In this document: piece after piece, positions 47,640 to 57,465 of the stretch
How positions within the stretch are numbered: the first letter of the stretch is position 1
How the letters are laid out: every line of letters starts with the position of its first letter
Assembly (NCBI GenBank): GCA_964058845.1
Contig: CAXKVR010000211.1
Coordinates: 1 to 64,000, forward strand
DNA length: 64,000 nt
Direction: 5' to 3'
Source of the DNA: Carex sylvatica
Lineage: Eukaryota; Streptophyta; Magnoliopsida; Poales; Cyperaceae
Program-made: the position numbers and the translations under genes
The notes under the pieces: generated by a model
Told to the model about the DNA's origin: nothing
Database searches by the model: none
Seen by the model: only the letters and a program-made list of their open reading frames with translations

Positions 47640-48730
47640 TTTGAGAATAGGCTATTTAAAAATAAATCTAACCTATTTTTTTAACATATTAAAAATAAAA
47701 CTAACCTATTTTAAAAAACAGAAAATAAAAAACAGAAATTAAAAAACAGAAATAAAAAACAGAAATAAAAAACAGAAATAAAAAAACAGAAATTAAAAAA
47801 CAGAAATTAAACTAACCTATTTTAAAAGATCTATGAAAAATAAATCTAACATATTCAAAATAAATATAATCACTTCACATATTCAAATCTATAAAACTAA
47901 CCTATTTTAAAAAACAGAAAATTAAAAACAGAAATTAAAAAACAGAAATTAAAAACAGAAATTAAAGAACAGAAAATAAAAAACAGAAATTAAACTAACC
48001 TATTTTAAAAGACCTATGAAAAATAAATCCGAATTTTGAAAAATAAATCTAACCTATTCAAAACAAATATAATCACTCCACATATTCAAATCTATAAAAC
48101 TAACCTATTTTAAAAAACAGAAATAAAAAAACAGAAATTAAAGAACAGAAAATAAAAAACAGAAAATAAAAAACAGAAATTAAACTAACCTATTTTAAAA
48201 GACCTATGAAAAATAAATCCGAATTTTGAAAAATAAATCTAACCTATTCAAAACAAATATAATCACTCCACATATTCAAATCTATAAAACTAACCTATTT
48301 TAAAAAACAGAAATAAAAAAACAGAAAATAAAAAACAGAAATTAAACTAACCTATTTTAAAAGACCTATGAAAAATAAATCCGAATTTTGAAAAATAAAT
48401 CTAACCTATTCAAAACAAATATAATCACTCCACATATTCAAATCTATAAAACTAACCTATTTTAAAAAACAGAAATAAAAAAACAGAAAATAAAAAACAG
48501 AAATTAAACTAACCTATTTTAAAAGACCTATTAAAAATAAATTCGAATTTTGAAAAATAAATCTAATCTATTCAAAACAAATATAATCACTCCACATATT
48601 CAAATCTATAAAACTAACCTATTTTAAAAAACCTATTAAAATTAAATCCGAATTTTGAAAAATAAATCTAACCTATTCAAAACAAATATAATCACTTCAC
48701 ATATTCAAATCTATAAAACTAATCTATTTT
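47640..48730. repeat. Tandem array of about 110-190 bp units inside the hAT element
   Basis: About six units, each with CTAACCTATTTTAAAAGACC, TCCGAATTTTGAAAAATAAA and ATAATCACTCCACATATTCA. Between them are variable numbers of AAAAAACAGAAAT words. Unit starts near 47818, 47999, 48190, 48352, 48514 and 48620 give spacings of 181, 191, 162, 162 and about 106. Confidence 0.85.
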
Positions 48731-49399
48731 AAAAAACAGAAAATTAAAAAACAGAAATTAAAAAACAGAAATTAAAAAACAGAAATTAAAAAACAGAATT
48801 TAAAAAACAGAAATTAAAAAACAGAATTTCAAAAACAGAAATTAAAAACAAATATAATTATTTGACATATTCAAATCTAACATAAACTAAATAAATCTAA
48901 CATATTCAATAAATCTAACAAATCTAATTACTTAATAAATTTAACAAACCTAACAAATGACAAATCTAATTACTTAATATTCAATAAATCAAGCATAAAC
49001 TAAATGTACTCTACAAAAATAAATTAATCTAAAATGAAATAAATGTTACCTTTAAATCTCGCGAAAATTTTTTGCGGGAGGTGACGAACTTTGTAATTCC
49101 GTTTGCGGATTTGTGTAATGAATTAAATTTACAATTATATTTTTTTTTTAAACAATAAATTAAAAAATAGTGAATAATTAAATTGGAGAATTGAGATTGA
49201 GAGAATGAGAGATGAGAGAATGAGTGTGAATTTTTGGTGAGGAAGATGGGGTATTTAAAGAAAATATTGGGAGGGAATAAAATTTGAAAAAAAAAAAAAA
49301 CCACGGCTGAGTTGACTCGGGTGGGTCCGGCCGGTCGGGTTTGATTAGACCAGTCCGGGCTCGGTTGAACCGGCGGGAATTGAATTCAAAAAAATTTGA

Positions 49400-49590
49400 A
49401 TTCAACAGGTCGGGTCGGGTCAGATCGGGTTCGGGTCGGGTCGGGTCCAGTCCGGGTCGGGTCGGGTCATGTCGGGTCGGGTCGGGTCGGGACGGGTCGG
49501 GTCGGGGTCGGGTCCGGGTCCGGGTCGGGTAGGTCGGGTCGGGTCGGGTCGGGTCGGGTCGGGTCGGGTCGGGTCGGGTCGGGTCGGGCT
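49400..49590. repeat. (CGGGT)n minisatellite in the hAT element
   Basis: More than 30 pentamers CGGGT with occasional variants (CGGGTC, CGGGTTC). The plus strand has closely spaced GGG triplets, a pattern compatible with G-quadruplexes. Confidence 0.9.
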
Positions 49591-49756
49591 TAAATCGGAC
49601 CGGGTTTGGTCGGGTTTTGAACCAAATAATCATACCCTACCCGTTTTTTACCCGTACCCGTGTACCCGTTTACCCGACCCATACCCGGGTAACGGGCACG
49701 GGCGGGTACGGGTCGGGTCCGACCCGGGCGGGTAAAAGCAAACCACTAATCTTGCC

Positions 49757-50000
49757 CAACCCATTAAGATTTATCATAAAAGAATTGTGCAACGAATAAA
49801 GATTTTCTCATGACACAGGCAACGTACGGATGCAGAGCATGTTGAACTCAGAAAACCAAAGTCTTGAATGAAGTCCACGATGGAAAGTGAATTGCAATTT
49901 TGTGATTTATATATGCAGTTACTAAAAAAATATTTTCTAAATGAATAGTTTGGGTTTTTGTGGAAAGAATTATTATTTTTTTAATTCAGGTTGTTGAGAG
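49757..50000. other. Displaced upstream part of the F-box family repeat
   Basis: GCCCAACCCATTAAGATTT and the following AAAGAATTGTGCAACGAATA continue the family sequence that stops at 46249. They match 21875-21920 and 57195-57265. No coding. Confidence 0.6.
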
Positions 50001-50240
50001 CATTGTGATAAATGAATAGTTCGAGTTCGGTTTGATAGGAGTAAAAGTTCGTAATTCGAGAATAATTCAGATATAATTTAGAGGATTAGATACTACAAGA
50101 AAGAAAAATTCATATTTTTTTTCTCGAATAAAATGTATAATGCATTTTTTTGCGTTTTATTCTGTATTCAGTTCAGAAACATTAAAAATACAAATTATAT
50201 GTAAATTATATGTTTATTATTCGCGTACCATGTTACAATG
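50001..50240. mobile_element. Non-autonomous hAT-like element, 240 bp
   Basis: The 8-bp target duplication is GTTGAGAG (49993-50000 and 50241-50248). Ends CATTGTGATAAATGAATAG and, from the right, CATTGTAACATGGTACGCG. Words GTTCGAGTTCGG, CGTAATTCGAGAATAATTC place it near the elements at 40562 and 36855. Confidence 0.8.
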
Positions 50241-50514
50241 GTTGAGAGTACCCTCCAAAATATATTTTTTAATTTGTTTTCCAACTATTCATGTCAAATA
50301 AAAGCAACGGAGGGATCAAAATAATAAGTCTTTTTGTTCATTAAAATTAAACCAAAATATGTACAAAGAATCGAGGATAGGATCGGTAATAATCGTATTT
50401 GTTTAGGAGCTGTATTATGTTTTGCATATACAAAAAATACATGTTGTGTTGCGTGGGTTTTATCATGTCATGACACGTGTTGTTACGTGGCGAGTCGTTT
50501 CACGTGTTGTTACC

Positions 50515-50920
50515 TTGGGGGGATACGGACTCAATTTAAGTGACATGTCGTCTTGTATGTTTAAAAAAAAAAAAAAAGGACGGACTCAATTTAAGTGACA
50601 TGTCGTCTTAATTCATATCAAACTCAATCCGGTGCATGTTACCGGAGGTGCAATTAAAAACAATGGACAGCCCAGATCAATTTAATTCATGTCAAACTCA
50701 ATCCGGTGCATGTTGAGGGTCTGCTTTGAAATTCGTGCCAAGTAAAATGAACAATCCAGATTTATCACTTGCACCTCAGGTACCTGGGGTGATGCGGATT
50801 CACTTAAATTGGTATCTCTTAACACTTTGTAGAATGTCACGTGGTATCCCTTAGATATTGTGAACTGATGACTGGCCTTCTCGAATAAAAATTCTGCACT
50901 CATTGGTATCTCTTAACACC
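50515..50920. repeat. Nested short direct and inverted repeats
   Basis: GGACTCAATTTAAGTGACAT occurs at about 50527 and 50582. TCAAACTCAATCCGGTGCAT occurs at about 50619 and 50691. GGTATCTCTTAACAC occurs at about 50812 and 50905. ACCGGAGGTGCAATT at 50640 opposes CACTTGCACCTCAGGT at 50765. This looks like overlapping MITE insertions; boundaries are not resolved. Confidence 0.55.
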
Positions 50921-50934
50921 TGGTTCATGCCAGC

Positions 50935-51414
50935 TAGAGTGGCAAAAATGGCACGCTGGAACCGGCTCCGTCACGGAACGGCACGGCTCTGGCACGGCAC
51001 GGCACGGCACGGATGTCAGATACGTGCTGTGCCTCGCCTGTCCCGTGCTGTGATCAATTATTAGCAAAGAAGACACGGCACGGCACGGAACACGGCACGA
51101 CACGGCACGGCACGGAACACGGCACGACACGGCACGACATGGAACGGGAGACACGGAAGATACGGAATTGGCTATATATTACTATATTTAGATAAATGTC
51201 AGTTATATTCCGATCCTCTTCTCTTTTTAGATACGGGATTGGCACGGCATGGCACGATTTGGTCACGGCACGCGAGTCACGGCGTGACTCGCGTGCCATG
51301 ACCATTCGCGTGCCGTGACCACCCCTCATAATTTTGGTCACGGTACAGCACGTGACCAAAGTCACGGCGTGTTAGTCACGGCACAGCATGGCACGGCACG
51401 TTTTTTCCACACTA
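50935..51414. mobile_element. Non-autonomous hAT element with GGCAC repeats
   Basis: Ends TAGAGTGGCAAAAATGGCAC and, from the right, TAGTGTGGAAAAAACGTGCC. The 8-bp target duplication is ATGCCAGC (50927-50934 and 51415-51422). The interior is built of GGCAC/GGAAC/GACAC pentamers in tandem and in inverted order (51230-51330). No coding; the open frames are repeat artefacts. Confidence 0.9.
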
Positions 51415-51429
51415 ATGCCAGCACACATC

Positions 51430-51780
51430 TTTTCTGTCTGAATTTTGTCGGAATTTTTTTATTTTTTTAAAATAAAAAAATCACAACATTTTAAATATTT
51501 GTATTTATTTAGAAATAATTTTTTAATATGAATCAATAACTTATATTCAAAATATTTTTATTTTTTTCTAATAACATACAAAAAATATTTTAATTTTTTT
51601 TACAGCTGTGAAAAACCAATCTGAAAAATATTAATCAGAGTTATTTATCATGATCTTTCTAATAAATTCAATTATATAATATTATATCTATTTTTTAAAG
51701 AAATATAACAAATATTTATAATATTTTAATACAAAAAATAAATAAAACATAATATTTTCTATTTTAATTAAAAAAATTAC
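51430..51780. repeat. Diverged single arm related to the 39-40 kb palindrome
   Basis: Shares ordered blocks such as CAGCTGTGAAAAACC..CTGAAAAATATTAATC and GATCTTTCTAATAAATTCAA with 39690-39850. No second arm is seen. Confidence 0.6.
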
Positions 51781-53535
51781 AAATTGGGAGATTCTCCGAA
51801 AATCTAATTCTCCGGATCTGCGTTAACCGAGGCATCCTTGCATCCAGAGAATAAATATCCGAAAAGAATACCTGAATTCGAAGAATTATTCTCTGAATTG
51901 TACAGATTTCGAATTTTTATAATTTGAGTGCATAATGTTAAAATTTATATTTTTTTTAATATTAATAAAAAATTCGAGTAAATGTATATATGAAAAGGGA
52001 TTAAGGGAGGCAATTGAGGTGGTATAAGACCGCTCGACTCTCTGGGGGGACTAACAATAATATTATTTCAGAGTTCCCTTAAAGTTATCGGTCCTTGTGC
52101 ACTTTTTACTTGCAGTCAACTAATTCAGTGAGATTATAAATTAATTGAATTCATGAGATTTCAATTAAACAATTTATTTGAAAATTGACTATTTCAATTC
52201 TTTTTACTACTATACAATAAGTTCTAGACTTGTATAATCTTAATCTTGGTGCCTTTTTTCAAATTTAGGGTCAGAGCCTCTCATCAACAAGTTTGGCAGA
52301 AGGAAAATATCCAGTTATCAGCTCAACAGAGGTTCAAGCAGCCAATTCAACAGGAAATGATGTGTAAGACAACCAGTTGACCCAACAGTCCAACTAGTGA
52401 ACAATTGACCCGAAGCTTTACCGGGTCAATGTCCAGTCTGGTTCTCATAACAATGGTTTTCGTGAATGTAGAGATGGATACTCTGCGGCAATAGTTGTGT
52501 TCTTCTGTGTGGTGTAAATGTTATGATAGTTATGCTTCCTCTCCCTAGCGAAAATGAGTTATTCAACCCTTTCTACTCTTAATACTATCACTTCTTTTTA
52601 ATTAATAATAGAAATTTTCTTTAAATTGTATAAATGGAAATTTCATAAATAATGTTTTATTTTTTAGTTCGTAGACAATGTATATACATAGGTGAGCTGG
52701 GTGACTTCACCCAAAAATTGATAGATGAACAAATCTGCTTTTTTTTTTTCTGTACAATCAGAATTTGTTTGTTTGTGGAAATTTGTATATAGTAAATGAA
52801 ATCAGAATTCGATATATATAGTAAATGATACCAAGTTTATATATCTGTTTGTTTATTTCATCTGATTTACAATATATTTCATCTGTTGGTATAAATACTT
52901 TTCCTGTCATGTTGTTTGTGAAAACATTACAAAAGTTGTATAGATGAACGAATTAGCTAGCTGACTTGCACCTGCGTATTCTTTTTAATTTTCAATACAG
53001 GTACAAATATAGATAGTTTTGTGTACAAATAATTATCCGAATTCATATTCATATCTGCTTCGGAATGTGCATGTATCTGCTTCCAAATCAAAAAATCATA
53101 CCAGCTAGCTGCATCATAAGAGAAAAACAGGATAAAATTAATTTCAATAATGTCAGCAAGGACTCTCCGGTTCTCTGCATTCTCTTCCTATTTTTCACCT
53201 CTCATATTGCCTTGTACCTATGCAAGGCCTGATGGTATTCTCTATCTTTCTTATTCAAGCCTTAATTATTTTTTGAAGTAATTATTGAAACTTCAATTCT
53301 TTGGTTCCACCATGCACAACACGTGGCAACCCTGACACTTCACGACCCTGCAATGAGACTAATTATTGTAGTCGTTATCCTCCTGAAGCAAAGCAGTAGA
53401 GAAATGATTCCTGGTTACATGAAAGAGTCGTGCAATCGGACGAAGAAGAATGTAAAACGTACTTGCGTATGTGTATAAATAATAAGTGAGATTTTATATA
53501 TGTGCTCGTTGGAAATAAAGTGGGGATTTCATATT
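51781..53535. other. Intergenic DNA with one exon-like stretch
   Basis: At 52268-52369 a good acceptor (TTTTCAAATTTAG) is followed by an open frame starting GQSLSSTSLAEGKYPVISST and ending at TAA, with a 3' UTR-like tail. It could be the last exon of a lost gene, but I do not recognise the protein and no partner exon is visible. The rest is AT-rich, without a supported gene. Confidence 0.35.
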
Positions 53536-54105
53536 CATATTAATTGTGAAAATGTGAATTGTACAATTAAAAGTTATATAGGTTGGTGCCAAAAAACTGT
53601 GTTCGTGTATATGTGCAGTAACAAGGAGAGTGATCAAGCAGCCACACTTGGACCCTAATTTTGTTATCCTTAAATAATTAATTATGTTGGTTGAAATGAA
53701 CAATTGTGATGGATAGACTCTGCTGCACTTGACCTCTGTGAATTATTCTCTTGATCACACGGTACGGTTAGTTTGGTACCAAGTCAAAATGGTTCATGCT
53801 TATTATTAGAGCCTCAAAACTACTTTTTTTTATAAAAAAGTTGTGCTATTTCTTTAGACAATTAGATAAAAGTGCATCAAATTAAATAAAAAGAAATTTA
53901 GATCAGATTGATGGGTAGAGCAACCATACTGGTAACTAATTTGATCAGGAAAGCAAGAGAACCATCATGTGTTTAATTGCATATCCAAAAAATTGAAGCT
54001 CATACCACATCATGTGTCAAATTAATGGAAGAAATATATATGAGAACCACAATGGAGAAAATTTTGAATTAAATCAATATTAGATTAACAACAATTCTGA
54101 AAATT
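53536..54105. repeat. Rearranged third copy of the large inverted-repeat sequence
   Basis: 53540-53835 resembles 58840-59130 in direct orientation. 53935-54105 resembles 55110-55370, the other arm. So two arm pieces lie head-to-head in short form next to the main structure. Confidence 0.65.
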
Positions 54106-54226
54106 TAGGGTAATCTGTTCTGACGCATCAGGAAGATCAACTAAATTAAACACATTAGTAAAATAACTAGATTAACACCAAGTAAAACTGTAGACTTGTT
54201 GACTACTATTTAGGGTAATCTGTTCT

Positions 54227-56023
54227 CTTCAGTTTCTTTCTTTTATGTTCAACTTGTTTAACTTATGCTGAGACCTTCCCGATGTATCTGTTTTGCTATG
54301 ATATTTTTTATCCTAGTTGTTTACTTGTGAGTTATTATGACATGCAAAGATATGACCAAATTTGTGTCTAACAATTTTGTTCTATCATGAACAGAATTAT
54401 TTGCTTCTTCACATTACTAACATCTCTCATTGATATGGTACTCAAATCGAACTATTAACACTATACTTCTTATGAAAAAAAAAGTAGTCCGAGGTCTAAG
54501 CATGAACCTTTTTGACTTGGTGGCACCAAAATAATCATACCGTGTGATCAAGAGAATCATTCACAGAGATCAAGTGCAGCAGAGTATCCCTCACAATTGT
54601 TTATGTCAACCAACATAATTACATGAAGAAAAGCAAAATTAGATCTAATTGAGCTGCTTGACCACTTTCCTTGTTAGTGCACATATAGATAACACAAGTT
54701 TTTGGCACAAATCATTATAATTTTTAACTGTACATTTCACAATATGACAATTATTTCTAGCGCGTCACAATGATGTGGAGGCACATCAGAGAGTGACTTG
54801 TTGATTTGAAATGAAAAAGAAGTTGGTTTCCATGTCTTAGCAACGATTTCAAAGAGAAGATTTTTTATTTTACCCATCAGAACATGTTTAGGATTGTCCC
54901 AATTATTACGATTCAGTTAAATTTTATTTGATTACCAGTAATGCAAATTATTGCAACTGCATATCCATGGCGTGCTTCAGACACTGAATAAAGAGTGGTG
55001 CAGGTGTGTACTGGTATTTTATACTTTGTCACAGTTTCTATTATTTTGCTATTCTGACATTGCAGTCGCAGCTGCAGTTGGTCTCACTTTGTGTTTATAC
55101 TGAGAGATTATTGAAGCAGCAATGATGGGTGAAACCATATTGGTAACTAATTGACAGTAAAGTAAGAGCATCATCATGTGTTTAAATGCATATCCAAAAA
55201 AAAAAAAAGTGGAATACAATTTTAAAGGACTTCACTAGTTCAATTCGTATAAATTTCTCAGAAAATTGAAGCTCATATCGCATTGCGTGCCAAAATTAAC
55301 CAAAGAAATATATATGAGAATCATCACGGAGAAAATTTTGAATTAAATCAATATTAGATTAAGAGAAATATAACTGATGCTTCTATATATTATTTTTTTT
55401 AGAAAGGAATAGCTTTCATGTATTAATTCACAGCTGCTAGTTTGGTCGGACAAAAGGAGATATAATGGACAAGTTGAAAGGAGGTGCTAAGAGAACAAGG
55501 AGAGCAGCCCAAGCAAAAGCCCACAAAAAAACTCTTAATAAAACTCTTAAAAAAAAACAATTCATGCAATAAATTTCAGTACATTTCAACACAACATATT
55601 TGAACCGCTAAAATTTGTAAAACCTTTGTGAAGTACACACAATTTCCATACAAGTCACAGCCTAAACTTATTATAGGAGCTGTCCCTCACAGGTCACAGC
55701 TCAGTATGCAGCCGGCATTTTTTAGTAGTCTTTCCCATCGAAATTTCTATTTACTGATCTTACCAATAATATTGACACTACAGAGTCAAGCAACAAGGAA
55801 TGTAATTCAGCTACAAACATTCAATAGCCAGATTAATCCACTTTAATATAGAGAGATCAAAGGTATTGATATGGGGAAATATATACGACTTTTATCCACT
55901 TCATATAACAAACTAGTTTCTAATGTAGTTATAGAAGGGGGTACAGGTCTGATCAGATCATCTTTCCCAATCCCTTCGGCTTAATTTCAATAAAAAAATA
56001 AAAAAAATCTAAGTGCCAATCAA
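54227..56023. repeat. Large inverted repeat, left arm
   Basis: Reverse complement of 57466-59367, beginning CTTCAGTTTCTTTCTTTTAT at the outer end and stopping at AGTGCCAATCAA at the inner end. Blocks recognised throughout include GACCTTCCCGATGTATCTGT, GGTTTCCATGTCTTAGC and CTAGTTTGGTCGGACAAAAG. No convincing coding; the open frame at 55628-55846 has no domain. This arm lacks the small insertion present in the other arm. Confidence 0.88.
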
Positions 56024-56644
56024 TTGCTAGGGAATTTTAGTCCTTTTGCATAACTTAATGGAAGATATGCGATTGTCAAAGAAAGTATAAATATAGGGGT
56101 AAATTAGACACTCAAATCAGAAGGAAATTAAGAATGGTAGGTATTACATGGGATATCTTAAGACTTGTGCATATTCCTGGAGCTCCCTTCCATAAGCAAA
56201 ACATCTTATTTGGACGACAGACGCATACCTGACACCTTAACAATGATTACCAATTTTACCAATTTTACCAGAAAAACATTGAACCAACTACAGAGCTAAG
56301 AATGACACATACCTGCTAAAATAAAACCATACAAAAGAGGAAGAAAATAGCTTTATATATGCGACTCTATTACGGCAGCACATGTGCCATTATTAATATC
56401 AACATATATACGATGAAATCAAATACTCTGATCAGCATAACTCCATTAATGCCAGAAACCGCTGCTGTAACAAAAATGGCAGCAAATGCATTTAGGGTTC
56501 AATAGTCAATACACCAAAGACATAAAGCCAGTCTCAAAATATGTTAACAATACCAACTTCAACATTAAAAAGAAATCCATACCCAAACATAACTTGTCAG
56601 GCATTACAAGGGATGTTTGACAAACTAACTAAGATAATAACATA

Positions 56645-56830
56645 CTACACTATGATCATATTCCCTATTTTCTTTACATATATGCCCAAAGTCTTCATCA
56701 TAGCATTGATCAGCTCGCTAGACAATTTATGCCCCCACTTATTACAGATTTTGACTGTCTCAAGATACTCACACTGGAACAAAACATCTCCTGAAACATC
56801 TTGTCTGGGCTCTTGTATTTGACCTTGGCT
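56645..56830 (-). pseudogene. Orphan FBD exon in the loop of the inverted repeat
   Basis: A 186 nt open exon after acceptor CATAACAG|AG. It begins SQGQIQEPRQDVSGDV, contains CEYLETVKIC and ends YVKKIGNMIIV plus stop. It has the same length as the orphan exon at 20777-20962 and is close to the last exon of the gene at 59-61 kb. Family-like promoter sequence starts about 100 bases upstream, so the F-box and LRR exons have been deleted between them. Confidence 0.75.
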
Positions 56831-56924
56831 CTGTTATGAACCAGTCTAGTACCAGAATCAGTAAGAAAAACAGAAATCAAACCAGAAACACAAAAAATGT
56901 ACATACCAGAACATCTGCTCTCAG

Positions 56925-57235
56925 AATCAGCAAGGTGTGTCCCGGATTCTAGAATTGAACCTTCAGCTTCAGACTCTCAAGAAAGGAGTTCTATCGTACA
57001 AAGAATCTTGCTACTTCTCTCACCTAAAAAAACCCTCTCTCTCTCTCTCTCCAATTTGTAGCGTACCACCTTCTACCGCTTCTCAAACCTCAGCGAAAAT
57101 GATTCTTCTTCTCTCTCTCACACTCACAGTGTCTCTCCAATTCGTAGCTTACCACCGGAGTAAAACCCTCATTGTTCTACCGCTTCTTAAATTATCTGGC
57201 CCAGCCCATTAAGATTTTTCAGAAATTATAATTTC
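56925..57235 (-). promoter_or_regulatory. F-box family 5' region in the loop
   Basis: On the minus strand ATGGGCTGGGCCAGAT (site II-like) at 57195-57212 leads to two AGAAGCGGTAGAA words and a GA-rich leader. Similar to 45730-46249. It sits directly in front of the orphan FBD exon, without F-box coding sequence between. Confidence 0.5.
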
Positions 57236-57465
57236 TCAGACAGAAAAGAATTGTGCAACAAGCCTACAAATAAAGAATAGTGAAGAACATTAAAATTAAT
57301 GTACCAAGTACTTCAAAAAATTTACAAAATAAACAAAAATTAAGTGGTCAATTTTTTTGTCATAACATCATTTTTTGATAAGATAATTTTTTTTTTCAAA
57401 TTTTTTTTTATTTTTCATTACAATACAAGCATTTGTCAAAACAATCTGAGTTTCCTATCTGATTT

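Larger units (their letters stand above)
46250..49748. mobile_element. Non-autonomous hAT element with CGGGTA repeats, 3.5 kb long form
   Basis: Ends TAGAGGTTTGC and, from the right, TAGTGGTTTGC. The 8-bp target duplication is ATCTTGCC (46242-46249 and 49749-49756). A related unbroken site is at about 21868-21882 (TGTATCTGGCCCAACCC). From left to right: GGGTACGGGT/CGGGTC words (46255-46485); a T-rich tract of (CTGTTTTTTTT)n (46486-46915); a core shared with the short form (46916-47240); A-rich (AAAAAACAGAAATT)n and a tandem array (47640-48730); a pure (CGGGT)n stretch (about 49400-49590); and inverted CCCGTACCCGTG words at the right end. No transposase; open frames in it are products of the repeats. 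Confidence 0.9.

Noticed and set aside
47640..48730. CRISPR-like alternation of repeats and spacers
   Set aside because: The so-called spacers are themselves repeated and the setting is a plant transposon; it is an ordinary tandem array.
49178..49633. Open frame with Pro-Asp-Pro-Thr-Arg repeats
   Set aside because: It is the minus-strand translation of the (CGGGT)n minisatellite; overlapping Gly/Ser/Arg-rich frames on the plus strand have the same origin.
50900..51365. Cys/Arg/Ala-rich open frames resembling a small repeat protein
   Set aside because: They are products of the GGCAC pentamers in the hAT element 50935-51414.
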